Shown here: positions 8,827-17,703 of the stretch, piece after piece | Layout of the letters: every line of letters starts with the position of its first letter | How positions within the stretch are numbered: position 1 is the stretch's first letter | Assembly: GCF_947494875.1 (NCBI RefSeq) | Contig: NZ_CANLWM010000010.1 | Coordinates: 124,001-188,000, forward strand | Direction of reading: 5' to 3' | Length of the DNA stretch: 64,000 nucleotides | Origin: an uncultured Williamsia sp. | Lineage (GTDB): Bacteria; Actinomycetota; Actinomycetes; Mycobacteriales; Mycobacteriaceae | The notes under the pieces: model-generated | Seen by the model: the letters and a program-made list of their open reading frames with translations, nothing else | Database searches by the model: none | What the model was told of the DNA's origin: nothing | Program-made: the position numbers and the translations under genes

Positions 8827-10329
8827 GTGGCGGACAACGATGGCTCCGACGGGGGGTCCCGGTCGTCCGGGGTGACCCGACCGACCCGACGGCGCTCCCG
8901 TCGTCGACTCGCGCTGGCGGCCATGGCGGCTGCGGTGACGATCCCGACCGTCGCCGCGTGCGGGTCGGGGTACACCCAGGGAACGATCAACGTCTACTCG
9001 CCACCGGACAACGCGTCGCTGATCGACTCGATCGGCAAGGACTGCACGGACAGCTCGAACGGCGCGTACAAGGTTGTGACACACAAGCTCCCGCGCAGCG
9101 CCGACGATCAGCGACTGCAGCTGGCGCGCCGTCTCGCGGGCAACGACGCGGGGATCGACGTCCTCGGCATGGACGTGGTGTGGACCGCGGAGTTCGCCGA
9201 CGCCGGCTGGTTGGAGCCGGTTCCCGACGACCTCGCGGGCACCGTCCGGTCGCAGTCGTTGCCCGGTCCGTTGGAGACCGCGGAGTGGAAGACCGCCGAC
9301 GACAGTGCAAAGCGTCTCTACGCGGTCCCGGCGTGGACCAACACGCAGCTGCTCTGGTACCGCCCGGACATCATGAAGCAGTACCTCGGCCGCACCACCC
9401 CGCCGGCGACGTGGGACCAACTCCTCGCCGACAACGAGACGATCCGCAAGGCGTGGAAGGGCCCCGGCCCGGCGCCGAGTTACATCGAGGTGCAGGGAGC
9501 CCAGTACGAGGGCCTCATGGTGTGGTTCAACACCCTGCTGCAGAGCGCCGGCGGTGAGGTCGTCGACCCGAACGACCCGACCAAGGTGACGCTGACCGAC
9601 ACCCCGGCCCATCGCGCCGCGACCGAGAAAGCGCTCGACGTCATGCGTGCCATCGCCCGCGCGCCCGGTGCCGACCCGTCGCTGAGCAACGCCAAGGAGG
9701 ACGACGGTCGTCGCACGATGGAGAACGGCCTGGCCACCTTCCAGATCAACTACCCCTTCGTGTTCCCGTCGATGCGCAAGAACGCCGCCACCGGGGCGGT
9801 CCCGTTCTTCCCGGAGATGGAACAGTTCAAGTCGCTCTTCGCCGACGAGGACAACCCGCCGAAGGACTCGAGCCTCGGTCGGGTGAACCAGGTGGTGCGC
9901 ACCAAGTTCGACTTCGGTCGCTACCCGGGGATCCTCTCCGGTCAGCCCGCGAAGGTCACCGTGGGCGGCGTGAACTTCGCCGTCGCGGACACCTCGAAGC
10001 AGAAGGACCTCGCCTTCCGGGCGGTGTCGTGCCTCACGAACACCAAGGCGCAGACCGTGTACTCGGTGCAGGGTGGCACACCGCCCACCATCGCCTCGGT
10101 CTACGACGACCCCGCCTTCCAGGCCGTGTACCCGATGGGTGACCTCATCCGGGCCCAGCTGCAGGCGAACTCGTCCTCGACCCGTCCGGCGTCCCCGGTG
10201 TACCAGGCGATCTCGACGCTGCTCACCGCGAAGCTGAGCCCGCCCGGGGCGCTGGATCCCCAGACCGGGCCGGACGTCCTCGCCGAGCAGGTCCGCAACG
10301 CAATCGACGGCAAGGGGCTGATCCCATGA
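8827..10329 (+). CDS. lpqY: Trehalose-binding lipoprotein LpqY (ABC importer substrate-binding protein)
   Basis: A family 1 extracellular sugar-binding lipoprotein. In mycobacteria LpqY feeds trehalose, released by mycolyl transfer at the cell wall, to SugABC. The GTG at 8827 follows AAGGAGG with ideal spacing and is preferred over an in-frame GTG at 8797. The protein has an Arg-rich N-terminus, a hydrophobic signal and a lipobox ending VAAC (Cys near residue 38), then a typical binding-protein body with a WTNTQLLWYRPDIM segment. About 500 residues, usual for the family. The end overlaps sugA by four bases (ATGA). Together with sugA, sugB and sugC it reproduces Rv1235-Rv1238, which supports trehalose as substrate; direct evidence for specificity is lacking here. 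Confidence 0.93.
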   Translation: MADNDGSDGGSRSSGVTRPTRRRSRRRLALAAMAAAVTIPTVAACGSGYTQGTINVYSPPDNASLIDSIGKDCTDSSNGAYKVVTHKLPRSADDQRLQLARRLAGNDAGIDVLGMDVVWTAEFADAGWLEPVPDDLAGTVRSQSLPGPLETAEWKTADDSAKRLYAVPAWTNTQLLWYRPDIMKQYLGRTTPPATWDQLLADNETIRKAWKGPGPAPSYIEVQGAQYEGLMVWFNTLLQSAGGEVVDPNDPTKVTLTDTPAHRAATEKALDVMRAIARAPGADPSLSNAKEDDGRRTMENGLATFQINYPFVFPSMRKNAATGAVPFFPEMEQFKSLFADEDNPPKDSSLGRVNQVVRTKFDFGRYPGILSGQPAKVTVGGVNFAVADTSKQKDLAFRAVSCLTNTKAQTVYSVQGGTPPTIASVYDDPAFQAVYPMGDLIRAQLQANSSSTRPASPVYQAISTLLTAKLSPPGALDPQTGPDVLAEQVRNAIDGKGLIP

Positions 10330-11318
10330 CCACCGCTGACCCGAACGCGATCGGCGAGGCGCCACGCGGACGCCACGCGGCGCCGGAATCGATTCCCGCG
10401 CAGTCGTCGACGGCCACGGCGCCCGCTCCCAAGGCCGCATCGGAGGGGAAGAAGGCGGATCGTCGCCTCGGTCTGATGCTGATCGCCCCGGCGGTCGTCG
10501 TCATGCTGATCGTCACCGCCTACCCGATCGTCTACTCGGTGTACCTCAGCCTGTTCAAGGCCAGTCTGTCCGCGCCGGGCAAGAACGAGTTCGTCTGGCT
10601 GTCCAACTACGGGACGGCGCTCAGCGACAGCTACTGGTGGACCGCGCTCGGGGTCACGCTCGGCATCACCGTCGTCTCGGTCGCCATCGAGTTCGTCCTC
10701 GGCCTCGCCGTCGCCCTCGTGATGCACCGAACCCTGTTCGGGCGCGGGCTGATCCGGACCGTCGTCCTCATCCCGTACGGCATCGTCACCGCCGTCGCGG
10801 CACTGTCCTGGTACTACGCCTGGACGCCGGAGACCGGCTATCTCGCCAACCTGTTGCCCACCGGGTCGGCGCCGCTGACCCAGCAGTGGCCGTCGCTGGC
10901 GATCATCGTGCTCGCCGAGGTGTGGAAGACGACGCCGTTCATGGCGCTGCTCCTGCTCGCCGGTCTCGCCCTCGTCCCCGACGACCTCCTCAAGGCCGCC
11001 CAGGTCGACGGCGCCGGCGCGTGGACACGCCTGATCAAGATCACCATCCCGCTGATGAAGCCGGCGATCCTGGTCGCGCTGCTCTTCCGCACGCTCGACG
11101 CGTTCCGCGTCTTCGACAACATCTACGTACTCACCAAGGGTGCGAACACCACGTATTCGGTGTCGATGTTGGGCTACGACAACCTGTTCAAGGCCTTCAA
11201 CCTCGGCGTCGGATCCGCGATCAGCGTGCTGATCTTCATCGTCGTCGCGATCATCGCGTTCCTGTTCATCAAGGGCTTCGGCGCCTCGGCGCCCGGCGCC
11301 GACCAAGAGGGGCGGTAG
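10326..11318 (+). CDS. sugA: Trehalose ABC transporter permease SugA
   Basis: An inner-membrane permease subunit of the sugar importer. The 330-residue protein has a soluble Ala/Pro-rich N-terminus of about 45 residues, then six predicted helices beginning with [28 protein letters not shown]. The EAA loop that contacts the ATPase is visible as [28 protein letters not shown] (about residues 220-247). The long N-terminal extension is typical of actinobacterial SugA. It starts within the last codon of lpqY (ATGA overlap) and ends eight bases before sugB. Confidence 0.94.
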   Translation: MTTADPNAIGEAPRGRHAAPESIPAQSSTATAPAPKAASEGKKADRRLGLMLIAPAVVVMLIVTAYPIVYSVYLSLFKASLSAPGKNEFVWLSNYGTALSDSYWWTALGVTLGITVVSVAIEFVLGLAVALVMHRTLFGRGLIRTVVLIPYGIVTAVAALSWYYAWTPETGYLANLLPTGSAPLTQQWPSLAIIVLAEVWKTTPFMALLLLAGLALVPDDLLKAAQVDGAGAWTRLIKITIPLMKPAILVALLFRTLDAFRVFDNIYVLTKGANTTYSVSMLGYDNLFKAFNLGVGSAISVLIFIVVAIIAFLFIKGFGASAPGADQEGR

Positions 11319-11326
11319 TCACACCC

Positions 11327-12157
11327 ATGAACGTCACCGCGGGGCGCCGCGTCGGCTGGTCCGTCATCAACCTGCTCGTCATCCTCTACGCGCTGATCCC
11401 GGTGCTGTGGATCGTCAGCCTGTCGTTCAAACCGCAGGCGAAGGTCACCGACGGCAACTTCATCCCCACCTCGTTCTCGTTCGAGAACTACAAGAACATC
11501 TTCAAGACGAACGAGTTCACCTCGGCGTTGATCAACTCGATCGGCATCGGCCTCATCACCACAGTGATCGCCGTCGTGATCGGCGCGTTCGCGGCCTACG
11601 CCGTGGCCCGCCTGGAGTTCCCGGGCAAGAAGGTGTTCATCGGCGTCGTCCTGCTCGTCGCGATGTTCCCCCAGATCTCGCTCGTGACACCGCTGTTCAA
11701 CATCGAGCGGTCGGTGGGACTGTTCGACACCTGGCCCGGTCTGATCCTCCCGTACATCACGTTCGCGCTCCCGCTGGCGGTCTACACGCTCCAGGCGTTC
11801 TTCCGTGAGATCCCCTGGGAGCTCGAGAAGGCCGCGAAGATGGACGGCGCGACGCCGGCGCAGGCGTTCCGTCGGGTCATCGCGCCGCTCGCCGCGCCGG
11901 GCATCGTGACCGCCGGGATCCTGGTGTTCATCTTCGCCTGGAACGACCTGCTGCTCGCCCTGTCGCTGACGTCGACGGAACGATCCATCACCGCGCCGGT
12001 CGCCATCACGAACTTCACGGGCAGCTCGCAGTTCGAGGACCCGACCGGATCGGTGGCCGCCGCCGCGGTGGTCATCACCATCCCCATCATCATCTTCGTC
12101 CTGATTTTCCAACGTCGTATCGTCGCCGGTCTGACCTCCGGCGCTGTGAAGGGATAG
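11327..12157 (+). CDS. sugB: Trehalose ABC transporter permease SugB
   Basis: The second permease subunit (276 residues, six helices), pairing with SugA to form the membrane channel. It shows a membrane helix near the N-terminus, the SFKP motif after it, and an EAA loop [29 protein letters not shown] (about residues 164-192) that docks on SugC. The ATG at 11327 is the first sensible start; the upstream open frame is antisense-like noise. It is eight bases after sugA and four bases before sugC, within one operon. Confidence 0.94.
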   Translation: MNVTAGRRVGWSVINLLVILYALIPVLWIVSLSFKPQAKVTDGNFIPTSFSFENYKNIFKTNEFTSALINSIGIGLITTVIAVVIGAFAAYAVARLEFPGKKVFIGVVLLVAMFPQISLVTPLFNIERSVGLFDTWPGLILPYITFALPLAVYTLQAFFREIPWELEKAAKMDGATPAQAFRRVIAPLAAPGIVTAGILVFIFAWNDLLLALSLTSTERSITAPVAITNFTGSSQFEDPTGSVAAAAVVITIPIIIFVLIFQRRIVAGLTSGAVKG

Positions 12158-12161
12158 ACCC

Positions 12162-13334
12162 ATGGCCGAGATCGTCCTGGACAAGGTGAGCAAGCGATAC
12201 GCCGACGGTTCCCTCGCGGTGAGCGAGGTGGACATCCAGATCGCCGACGGGGAGTTCATCATCCTGGTCGGACCGTCGGGATGCGGGAAGTCGACGACGC
12301 TCAACATGATCGCGGGGCTCGAGGACATCTCCGAGGGCGAACTGCGGATCGGTGGCACGCGTGTCAACGAGAAGGCGCCGAAGGACCGCGACATCGCGAT
12401 GGTGTTCCAGTCCTACGCGCTGTACCCGCACATGTCGGTGCGCGACAACATCGCGTTCCCGCTGAAGCTGGCGAAGATGTCGAAGGGCGAGGTCGACGCG
12501 AAGGTCGCCGAGGCGTCGCGGATCCTCGACCTCGACCAGTACCTCGATCGCAAGCCCGCCAACCTCTCCGGCGGTCAACGTCAGCGCGTCGCGATGGGCC
12601 GCGCCATCGTCCGTTCGCCGCAGGCGTTCCTCATGGACGAGCCGCTGTCGAACCTCGACGCCAAACTGCGCGTGCAGATGCGTTCGGAGATCTCCCGGCT
12701 GCAGCAGCGTCTGGGCACCACCACCGTGTACGTCACCCACGATCAGACCGAGGCGATGACGCTCGGCGACCGCGTCGTGGTGCTGCGCGGCGGTCACGTC
12801 CAGCAGATCGGCACGCCGCAGGATCTCTACGCCCATCCGGCGAACCTGTTCGTCGCCGGCTTCATCGGGTCACCTGCGATGAACTTCCTCCCCGGTCGCC
12901 TCACGGGGTCCGGTGTCGAGACGGCGATCGGGACCATCGCGGTACCCGAGCACGATCGCGCCGTGCAGAAGGCGCAGTCGTTGCGGTCCACCGGGGAGGT
13001 CCTCGTCGGCATCCGCCCCGAGCACTTCGAGGACGCGCGTCTTCTCGATGACTCCGCCCGTGCACGCGGCGGGACGTTCACCGCCCATGTCGAGGTGCTG
13101 GAGTCGATGGGATCGGACTCGTACGCCTACTTCTCGGTCGGCGGGGATCGTGCGTCGAGCGACGCCCTCGCCGAGCTGGCCGCGGACTCCGGAGCCGATC
13201 TGGGTGGCAACCAGTTCATCGCGCGTCTCTCGCCGGAGTCGGGGATCGCCCGGGGTCAGGACGCCGAGCTCTGGTACGACGCGTCGAAGGTGGCGCTGTT
13301 CGACCAGTCCTCGGGTCACAACCTGCTGGGCTGA
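12162..13334 (+). CDS. sugC: Trehalose ABC transporter ATPase SugC
   Basis: The ATP-hydrolysing subunit of the importer, of the MalK/UgpC type. The 390-residue protein has Walker [10 protein letters not shown] (about 38-46), signature [16 protein letters not shown] (about 133), Walker [14 protein letters not shown] and a switch His in [13 protein letters not shown]. The C-terminal 150 residues form the regulatory TOBE/OB domain (segments MNFLPGRL and [10 protein letters not shown]). It ends the lpqY-sugABC operon and is followed by a strong hairpin. MalK-type ATPases can serve several transporters, but the operon context ties this one to trehalose. Confidence 0.95.
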   Translation: MAEIVLDKVSKRYADGSLAVSEVDIQIADGEFIILVGPSGCGKSTTLNMIAGLEDISEGELRIGGTRVNEKAPKDRDIAMVFQSYALYPHMSVRDNIAFPLKLAKMSKGEVDAKVAEASRILDLDQYLDRKPANLSGGQRQRVAMGRAIVRSPQAFLMDEPLSNLDAKLRVQMRSEISRLQQRLGTTTVYVTHDQTEAMTLGDRVVVLRGGHVQQIGTPQDLYAHPANLFVAGFIGSPAMNFLPGRLTGSGVETAIGTIAVPEHDRAVQKAQSLRSTGEVLVGIRPEHFEDARLLDDSARARGGTFTAHVEVLESMGSDSYAYFSVGGDRASSDALAELAADSGADLGGNQFIARLSPESGIARGQDAELWYDASKVALFDQSSGHNLLG

Positions 13335-13343
13335 GAGCTGTAC

Positions 13344-13369
13344 CCGCCGGGGGTCAGTGCCCCCGGCGG
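13344..13369. terminator. Bidirectional hairpin terminator between sugC and the ParB-like gene
   Basis: A perfect 10-bp stem, CCGCCGGGGG paired with CCCCCGGCGG, has a six-base loop. It sits in the 36-base gap between two convergent genes, so it can act on both transcripts. There is no clear U-tract, as is common in high-GC actinobacteria. Confidence 0.7.
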
Positions 13370-13370
13370 T

Positions 13371-14225
13371 TCAGGGTTTCCGGCGGGTCGACGAGTCGCG
13401 GAGTTCGTCGATGATCGACTCGTCCCAGATGTGGCGGCGCACCAGGCGGTATCGCTCGCACGCGAGCCACATGTAGAGCTCCGCGTCGGTGGCGTCGGGT
13501 CGGATCTCGGCGCGGCGCGCCATGCGCACGACAGGGAGGAACTCCTCGCCGAACCACCGGCGGGCCACCTCGTCGCGTCCGAGGAACTCGCCGACCTCCT
13601 GGCTCAGTCGGAAGCCCCACGCCTCGACGTTCTCGGCGAGCTCGGCGTAGTCGAACGGGTCGCCGACGGTGATCGCCTCGGCCTGCTTGCCGCGCAACGG
13701 CACCCGAGACAGGAACAGCCTGCGGTGGTCCTTGAGGGCGAGATCGGAGACGCCGTGGATGCCCTCGGGTGAGATTCGCGTGTGGATCTCGGTGACGTAC
13801 GCGTCGATGGTCTCGATGTGTCGGGCGATCGCGATGGACACCCGGTGGTGCCCGTCGACGACGAAGTGCATCTCACCGATGCGGTAGAGCACCACCGGCG
13901 GCACGGCCTCACCGCGCCGTTGGGCGGCGGCGATCCGTTGCCATCGGGCGCGGACCCGCGCCGACGTCGGTCGGAACATGCGGTCGAAATCCCGGGTGCG
14001 GTCGACGCTGCCGACGATCGTCGACACCTTCACCACGACCAGGCCGATCGAGGTCTCGCCCGTCCGCCCGAGTGCCGCGACCACCTCGTCGAACGGGAGC
14101 ACCGTGTTGACGTCGGCGGGTTGCCGTGTGAACCACGCGGAGAGACGGGCGAGTTCGGCGCGCCGCCGCTGCCGACTGAAGTCGTTCTCGGCGTCGGCGT
14201 CGGGGAATCCGGTGTCACGCGCCAT
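13371..14225 (-). CDS. ParB/sulfiredoxin-like nucleotide-binding domain protein
   Basis: A 284-residue soluble protein whose central part (about 70-150) resembles the ParB/Srx fold: a hydrophobic strand with VPPVVLYRIGEMHFVVDGHHRVSIA, where GHHR corresponds to the conserved GxxR-type box. It has no helix-turn-helix like chromosome-partitioning ParB and is not beside parA, so it is not a partition protein. Similar proteins are often auto-annotated as ParB in actinobacteria. It overlaps the upstream metallophosphoesterase gene by 11 bases, implying coupled expression and perhaps a shared substrate. Actual activity (nuclease, kinase or CTP-binding) is unknown. Confidence 0.6.
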   Translation of the reverse strand: MARDTGFPDADAENDFSRQRRRAELARLSAWFTRQPADVNTVLPFDEVVAALGRTGETSIGLVVVKVSTIVGSVDRTRDFDRMFRPTSARVRARWQRIAAAQRRGEAVPPVVLYRIGEMHFVVDGHHRVSIAIARHIETIDAYVTEIHTRISPEGIHGVSDLALKDHRRLFLSRVPLRGKQAEAITVGDPFDYAELAENVEAWGFRLSQEVGEFLGRDEVARRWFGEEFLPVVRMARRAEIRPDATDAELYMWLACERYRLVRRHIWDESIIDELRDSSTRRKP

Positions 14226-14952
14226 GTCGCCGCCGGGTGATCGCGATGCCCGTGCCGCCGGGCGTGATGTCGAAGACGCTGTAGCCCACGGTGTTCAGCG
14301 ACAGCGCGGCAGCCGCGGCGTCGTCGGCGGCGTAGGGGATGCGCAGGTCCTCGGGACGGGTGCCGTACGGATGGACGTGTCCGTGGACGAGCGCTTGGGG
14401 GCGTAGCGCCCGCACGAGGTCGACGAGACAGGCGAAGCCGCGGTGCGGGGCGTCGGTCTCGTCGCCATAGCCCTGCGCCGGGCTGTGGGTCAGGAGGATG
14501 TCGACGCGACCGGGATCCCTGCCCCGCATCCGCCGGACCCGGGAGGCGATCGCCTCGCGGCGGGACAACGCCCGTGCCCGCCGCCGCTGTGTCTGCTCCC
14601 GGTACTGGTTCGGTCCGCCGTTGTAGTGGATGGACCCACCCAGCCCGGCGATCCGCAGGCCCGCGACGGAGACGACGCGACCGTCGGCGTTGACCGCGCC
14701 CCGGGGGCCGGGGTCGACGACGGGCAGCCCCGCCTGCGTCCACCCCGACCGGCCTCGTCGGAACCCGGAGAGGTCACGGTCGTGGTTGCCGGGGACGTAG
14801 ACACAGGGTGCGCCGCTGCGGGTGGCCAGGGTCTCGAGGTAGTCGAAGGGGAGGTCACCGGCGCCGAGGACGAGGTCGGGGGCGATCTGTTCGGCGAGCC
14901 CGCAGAGCAGCCCGTCGACCACCTCGTCGGCCACCGCGAGCACCCGCACCAT
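14215..14952 (-). CDS. Calcineurin-like metallophosphoesterase
   Basis: A 245-residue metallophosphoesterase. The conserved metal-binding motifs are present in order: GAGDLPFDY (about 31-39), GNHDRD (about 56), an LLTHSP histidine (about 152) and GHVH (about 193). The first motif (usually DxH near the N-terminus) is altered: the region reads VLAVADEVVD, with no His two residues after the Asp. The ATG at 14952 is chosen. It overlaps the downstream ParB/Srx-like gene by 11 bases. The substrate is unknown. It is divergent from the SUFU-domain gene with a 39-base gap. Confidence 0.78.
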   Translation of the reverse strand: MVRVLAVADEVVDGLLCGLAEQIAPDLVLGAGDLPFDYLETLATRSGAPCVYVPGNHDRDLSGFRRGRSGWTQAGLPVVDPGPRGAVNADGRVVSVAGLRIAGLGGSIHYNGGPNQYREQTQRRRARALSRREAIASRVRRMRGRDPGRVDILLTHSPAQGYGDETDAPHRGFACLVDLVRALRPQALVHGHVHPYGTRPEDLRIPYAADDAAAAALSLNTVGYSVFDITPGGTGIAITRRRHGA

Positions 14953-14991
14953 GGCCGTCAGGGTACAACCGGGTCTGGGAGACTGGTCCCG

Positions 14992-15576
14992 ATGAGCGAG
15001 TCAGTCGTCGACACCGTCGTGTCCCACCTGCAGGCCGCGATCGGGGCCGAGCCGCAACGCGCGTCGGTGACGTTCCTCGGCGTCGAACCCATCGACGTGC
15101 TGCGCTTTGTCGGCGACGGCGACGAGGTGGTGTTCGCCAGCGCCGGATGTGCCCGCCACCCGATGACCGACCCGTCGGACCTCGCGGCCGACCCCGTCCG
15201 CGGGCCCCGCGCCGAGGTGATCGTGCGGATGCGGTCACGGGGCGACCTCGCCGGGCTGCACACGACGATCGCGGTGCTCGCCGCCGCGCCGGCGGTGGAG
15301 GGCGTCATCCTGCGGCCCGACGCCCTGGTCGATCTGTCCGAGCCGCTGTGGACCGGGTCATCGTGCACCGCCGTGGTCCTCGAGGCCGACGCCGTCACGG
15401 ATTGCGCACTGCCCGAACCGATGTCGCCGGTGGAGTTCCTGCGGGCGGTCCCGATCACCGCGAACGAGGCCGCATGGGTGCGACTGCGCGGTGTCGACGA
15501 GCTGCGGCGGGCCTGGCGCGAGGCCGGGATCGACGTGGCCGATCCGCACCGCGTCGCCGTCGATCCCGGTGCCTGA
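14992..15576 (+). CDS. Suppressor-of-fused (SUFU)-like domain protein
   Basis: A 194-residue soluble protein resembling the SUFU domain family. The key features are the early hydrophobic FLGVEPIDVLRFVGDGDEVVFASAG strand pair and a C-terminal segment EFLRAVPITANEAAWVRLRG followed by a helix, as in bacterial SUFU proteins. In bacteria this fold often serves as an immunity protein in toxin systems, but no toxin gene is adjacent, and stand-alone copies are common in actinobacteria. It is convergent with corA (six-base gap) and divergent from the metallophosphoesterase gene. Function not assignable. Confidence 0.6.
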   Translation: MSESVVDTVVSHLQAAIGAEPQRASVTFLGVEPIDVLRFVGDGDEVVFASAGCARHPMTDPSDLAADPVRGPRAEVIVRMRSRGDLAGLHTTIAVLAAAPAVEGVILRPDALVDLSEPLWTGSSCTAVVLEADAVTDCALPEPMSPVEFLRAVPITANEAAWVRLRGVDELRRAWREAGIDVADPHRVAVDPGA

Positions 15577-15582
15577 CGACGC

Positions 15583-16650
15583 CTAGAGCCAGTGGTTGCG
15601 ACGGAAGGTGCGCCACAGTCCGACGCACACCGTCGCGAGGAACACCAGCAGGATGTAATAGCTGTAGCGCCAGTGCAGTTCGGGCATGTTGTCGAAGTTC
15701 ATCCCGTAGATGCCCGCGAACATCGTCGGTACCGAGGCGATCGCGACCCACGAGGTGATCTTGCGCATGTCGGTGTTCTGCTGGATGCCGACCTTCGCCG
15801 ACGCGGCGCCCAGCAGCGACGACAGCACCTCGTCGTAGGTCGAGATCCGTTCGGCCACCGTGATCTGGTGGTCGAGGACGTCCCGCAGGTAGCGGCGGAC
15901 CTCCTTCGGGCACAGGTCGTTCTCGGGCGACGTGAGTCGCTGCAGTGGTGCGGTCAGCGGCGAGACCGCCCGCCGCAGCTCGGTGATCTCGCGCTTGAGC
16001 AGGTACACGGGGTCGATGTCGACGCCGCCGGACGGCGCGAAGATCGCTCCCTCGAGCGCGTCGACGTCGGTCTCCACCGCTGCCGTCACGTCCAGATAGG
16101 TGTCGACGACGTGGTCGGCGATGGCGTGCATCACCGCATAGGGGCCCAGCGCCAGACGGTCGGGGCGGGACTCGAGATAGCGGCGCACCCCGGCGAGGTG
16201 GGTGAAGTCGCCGTGGCGGACGGTGATGACGAAGTCGTCGCCGACGAAGATCATGATCTCGCCGGTCTCGACCACCTCCTTCGTGGTGGTCAGCGACTCG
16301 TGCTCGACGTACTTGACCGTCCGCAACACGATGAACTGGGTGTCGTCGTACCGCTCGAGTTTCGGGCGCTGGTGGGCGGCGACCGCGTCCTCGACCATCA
16401 GCTCGTGCAGCCCGAAGGTGGCGGCGACGTCGGCCATCTGCCGGTCGTCGGGGGCGTGCAGCCCGACCCACACGAACCCCTCACCGGCGGACCGGACCTG
16501 CTTCAGCGCACCGCTGTGGGTCCACTTCCCGGGTCGGCGGTGCCCGTCGACGTAGACGGCGCAGTCGACGACCGCCCGGGCCGGTGGGATCGGGATGCGC
16601 GGACGGTCGGACGGCCCGCCCGAGGGACGCAGCGACGGCATCGACGGCAT
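15583..16650 (-). CDS. corA: CorA-family magnesium/cobalt transporter
   Basis: A CorA-type divalent cation channel. The 355-residue protein has a large cytosolic N-terminal domain rich in acidic and basic residues and two C-terminal membrane helices, with the hallmark YGMNF motif (GMN) at the end of the first. It ends in a basic tail WRTFRRNHWL. Length and topology are standard. It corresponds to Rv1239c, which also lies just downstream of sugC in M. tuberculosis; here five genes... the ParB-like, phosphoesterase and SUFU genes are inserted between them. Mg2+ specificity is usual but not proven by sequence. Confidence 0.95.
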   Translation of the reverse strand: MPSMPSLRPSGGPSDRPRIPIPPARAVVDCAVYVDGHRRPGKWTHSGALKQVRSAGEGFVWVGLHAPDDRQMADVAATFGLHELMVEDAVAAHQRPKLERYDDTQFIVLRTVKYVEHESLTTTKEVVETGEIMIFVGDDFVITVRHGDFTHLAGVRRYLESRPDRLALGPYAVMHAIADHVVDTYLDVTAAVETDVDALEGAIFAPSGGVDIDPVYLLKREITELRRAVSPLTAPLQRLTSPENDLCPKEVRRYLRDVLDHQITVAERISTYDEVLSSLLGAASAKVGIQQNTDMRKITSWVAIASVPTMFAGIYGMNFDNMPELHWRYSYYILLVFLATVCVGLWRTFRRNHWL

Positions 16651-16736
16651 CGGTGACCTCCTCCTGTCCGGCGTGCCCGGCCGGGCGCCATCGTACGACG
16701 GGGGGCGGCCGACCCCGTCCGCTAGCGTGGTGTCCC

Positions 16737-17696
16737 GTGATCCCGCCGAGCCCGCGCCGCCCGCGTCGTGCGGCGGTCGCCACGGTGATCGTCGCGCTGC
16801 TCCTGGCCGTGGCGGCCTGCTCGACGAGCACGTCGGCGGACCGATCGTCGCTGGTGATCGGGGCGACCCCCGGGGTGCCCGCCGCCGTCGTCGCCGACAT
16901 CTACCGCCAGGTGCTGCGGTCCGCGGGGGCGAGCGTCGCCGACGACACCACGGTCGGTGACTACGGTCGCCTCCTCGACGACGTCGACGGTGGTCGGGTG
17001 TCGATGTTCGGCGCGTTCGACGGTGATCTCCTGACCCGCCTGGCCCCCTCGTCCACCGCGACGTCGCCCGACGACGTGTACACCGATCTCAACCGAGCTC
17101 TGCCGCAGGGGATCTCGGTGGGGGACCCGACGACCGTGACCGACCAGGTGCAGGTCGTGGTGGCAGCGTCGCTCGCGTCCTCGGCCGACGTCGACGCGCT
17201 GCCGGAGTGCGCGCGGCTGCCCGAGGGGCTGCCGCTCGTCGGCGACCGTGACCTGGACGCTGCGACAGCGTCGGCGCTGACGGCCGCGGGGTGCCGTTTC
17301 GCCCCGTACCGCCGGCTCGAGTCGGTCGACGCGGTGCTCGCCGAGGTGCGGACCGGCCGTGCCGCCGGGGTGGTCTCGCCGCTGTCGGCCGCAGGCACGG
17401 CCGCCGACCTCACCTCGCTGACGCCGGCCGCGACGGCGACCGAGGACTCGGGCAGCGGGGGGACCACACCCATGTCCGCCGCTGTCGCAGCACCCGACCC
17501 GACGGCCATCCGCGCGCAGATCCTGGTGCCCGTCTACTCGTCGGGCGCATTGACCCGCGACCAGGTCCGCACGATGAACAAGGTCGCCGGTGAGCTGACC
17601 ACCGCGGACCTGGCCACCATGGCCCAGCGGGTCGCGCAGCGGCAGGCGACGCGATCGGCCGTCGTGGGCGGATGGCTCGCCGAGCACGGCTTCTGA
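16737..17696 (+). CDS. OpuAC/QAT-like substrate-binding lipoprotein (orphan)
   Basis: A 319-residue lipoprotein resembling the glycine-betaine/choline-type binding proteins of ABC importers. The GTG at 16737 gives an Arg-rich N-terminus and signal with a lipobox ending VAAC (Cys near 29). The mature domain begins LVIGATPGVPAAVVADIYRQVLRSAG, typical of the family, and the C-terminus has the LTRDQVRTMNKVAGELTTADLATM segment near the end of OpuAC proteins. No permease or ATPase gene is adjacent, so its partner is elsewhere or it has another role. It is divergent from corA (86-base gap) and seven bases upstream of the MBL hydrolase gene, suggesting co-transcription. Confidence 0.72.
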   Translation: MIPPSPRRPRRAAVATVIVALLLAVAACSTSTSADRSSLVIGATPGVPAAVVADIYRQVLRSAGASVADDTTVGDYGRLLDDVDGGRVSMFGAFDGDLLTRLAPSSTATSPDDVYTDLNRALPQGISVGDPTTVTDQVQVVVAASLASSADVDALPECARLPEGLPLVGDRDLDAATASALTAAGCRFAPYRRLESVDAVLAEVRTGRAAGVVSPLSAAGTAADLTSLTPAATATEDSGSGGTTPMSAAVAAPDPTAIRAQILVPVYSSGALTRDQVRTMNKVAGELTTADLATMAQRVAQRQATRSAVVGGWLAEHGF

Positions 17697-17703
17697 CCGC
17701 GCC

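Noticed and set aside
13371-14225. Chromosome partitioning ParB
   Set aside because: The protein lacks the helix-turn-helix, no parA or parS-like sites are near, and the neighbour is a phosphoesterase.
14992-15576. Toxin-immunity module around the SUFU-like gene
   Set aside because: No toxin, secretion or polymorphic-toxin gene lies next to it; its neighbours are a phosphoesterase and corA.
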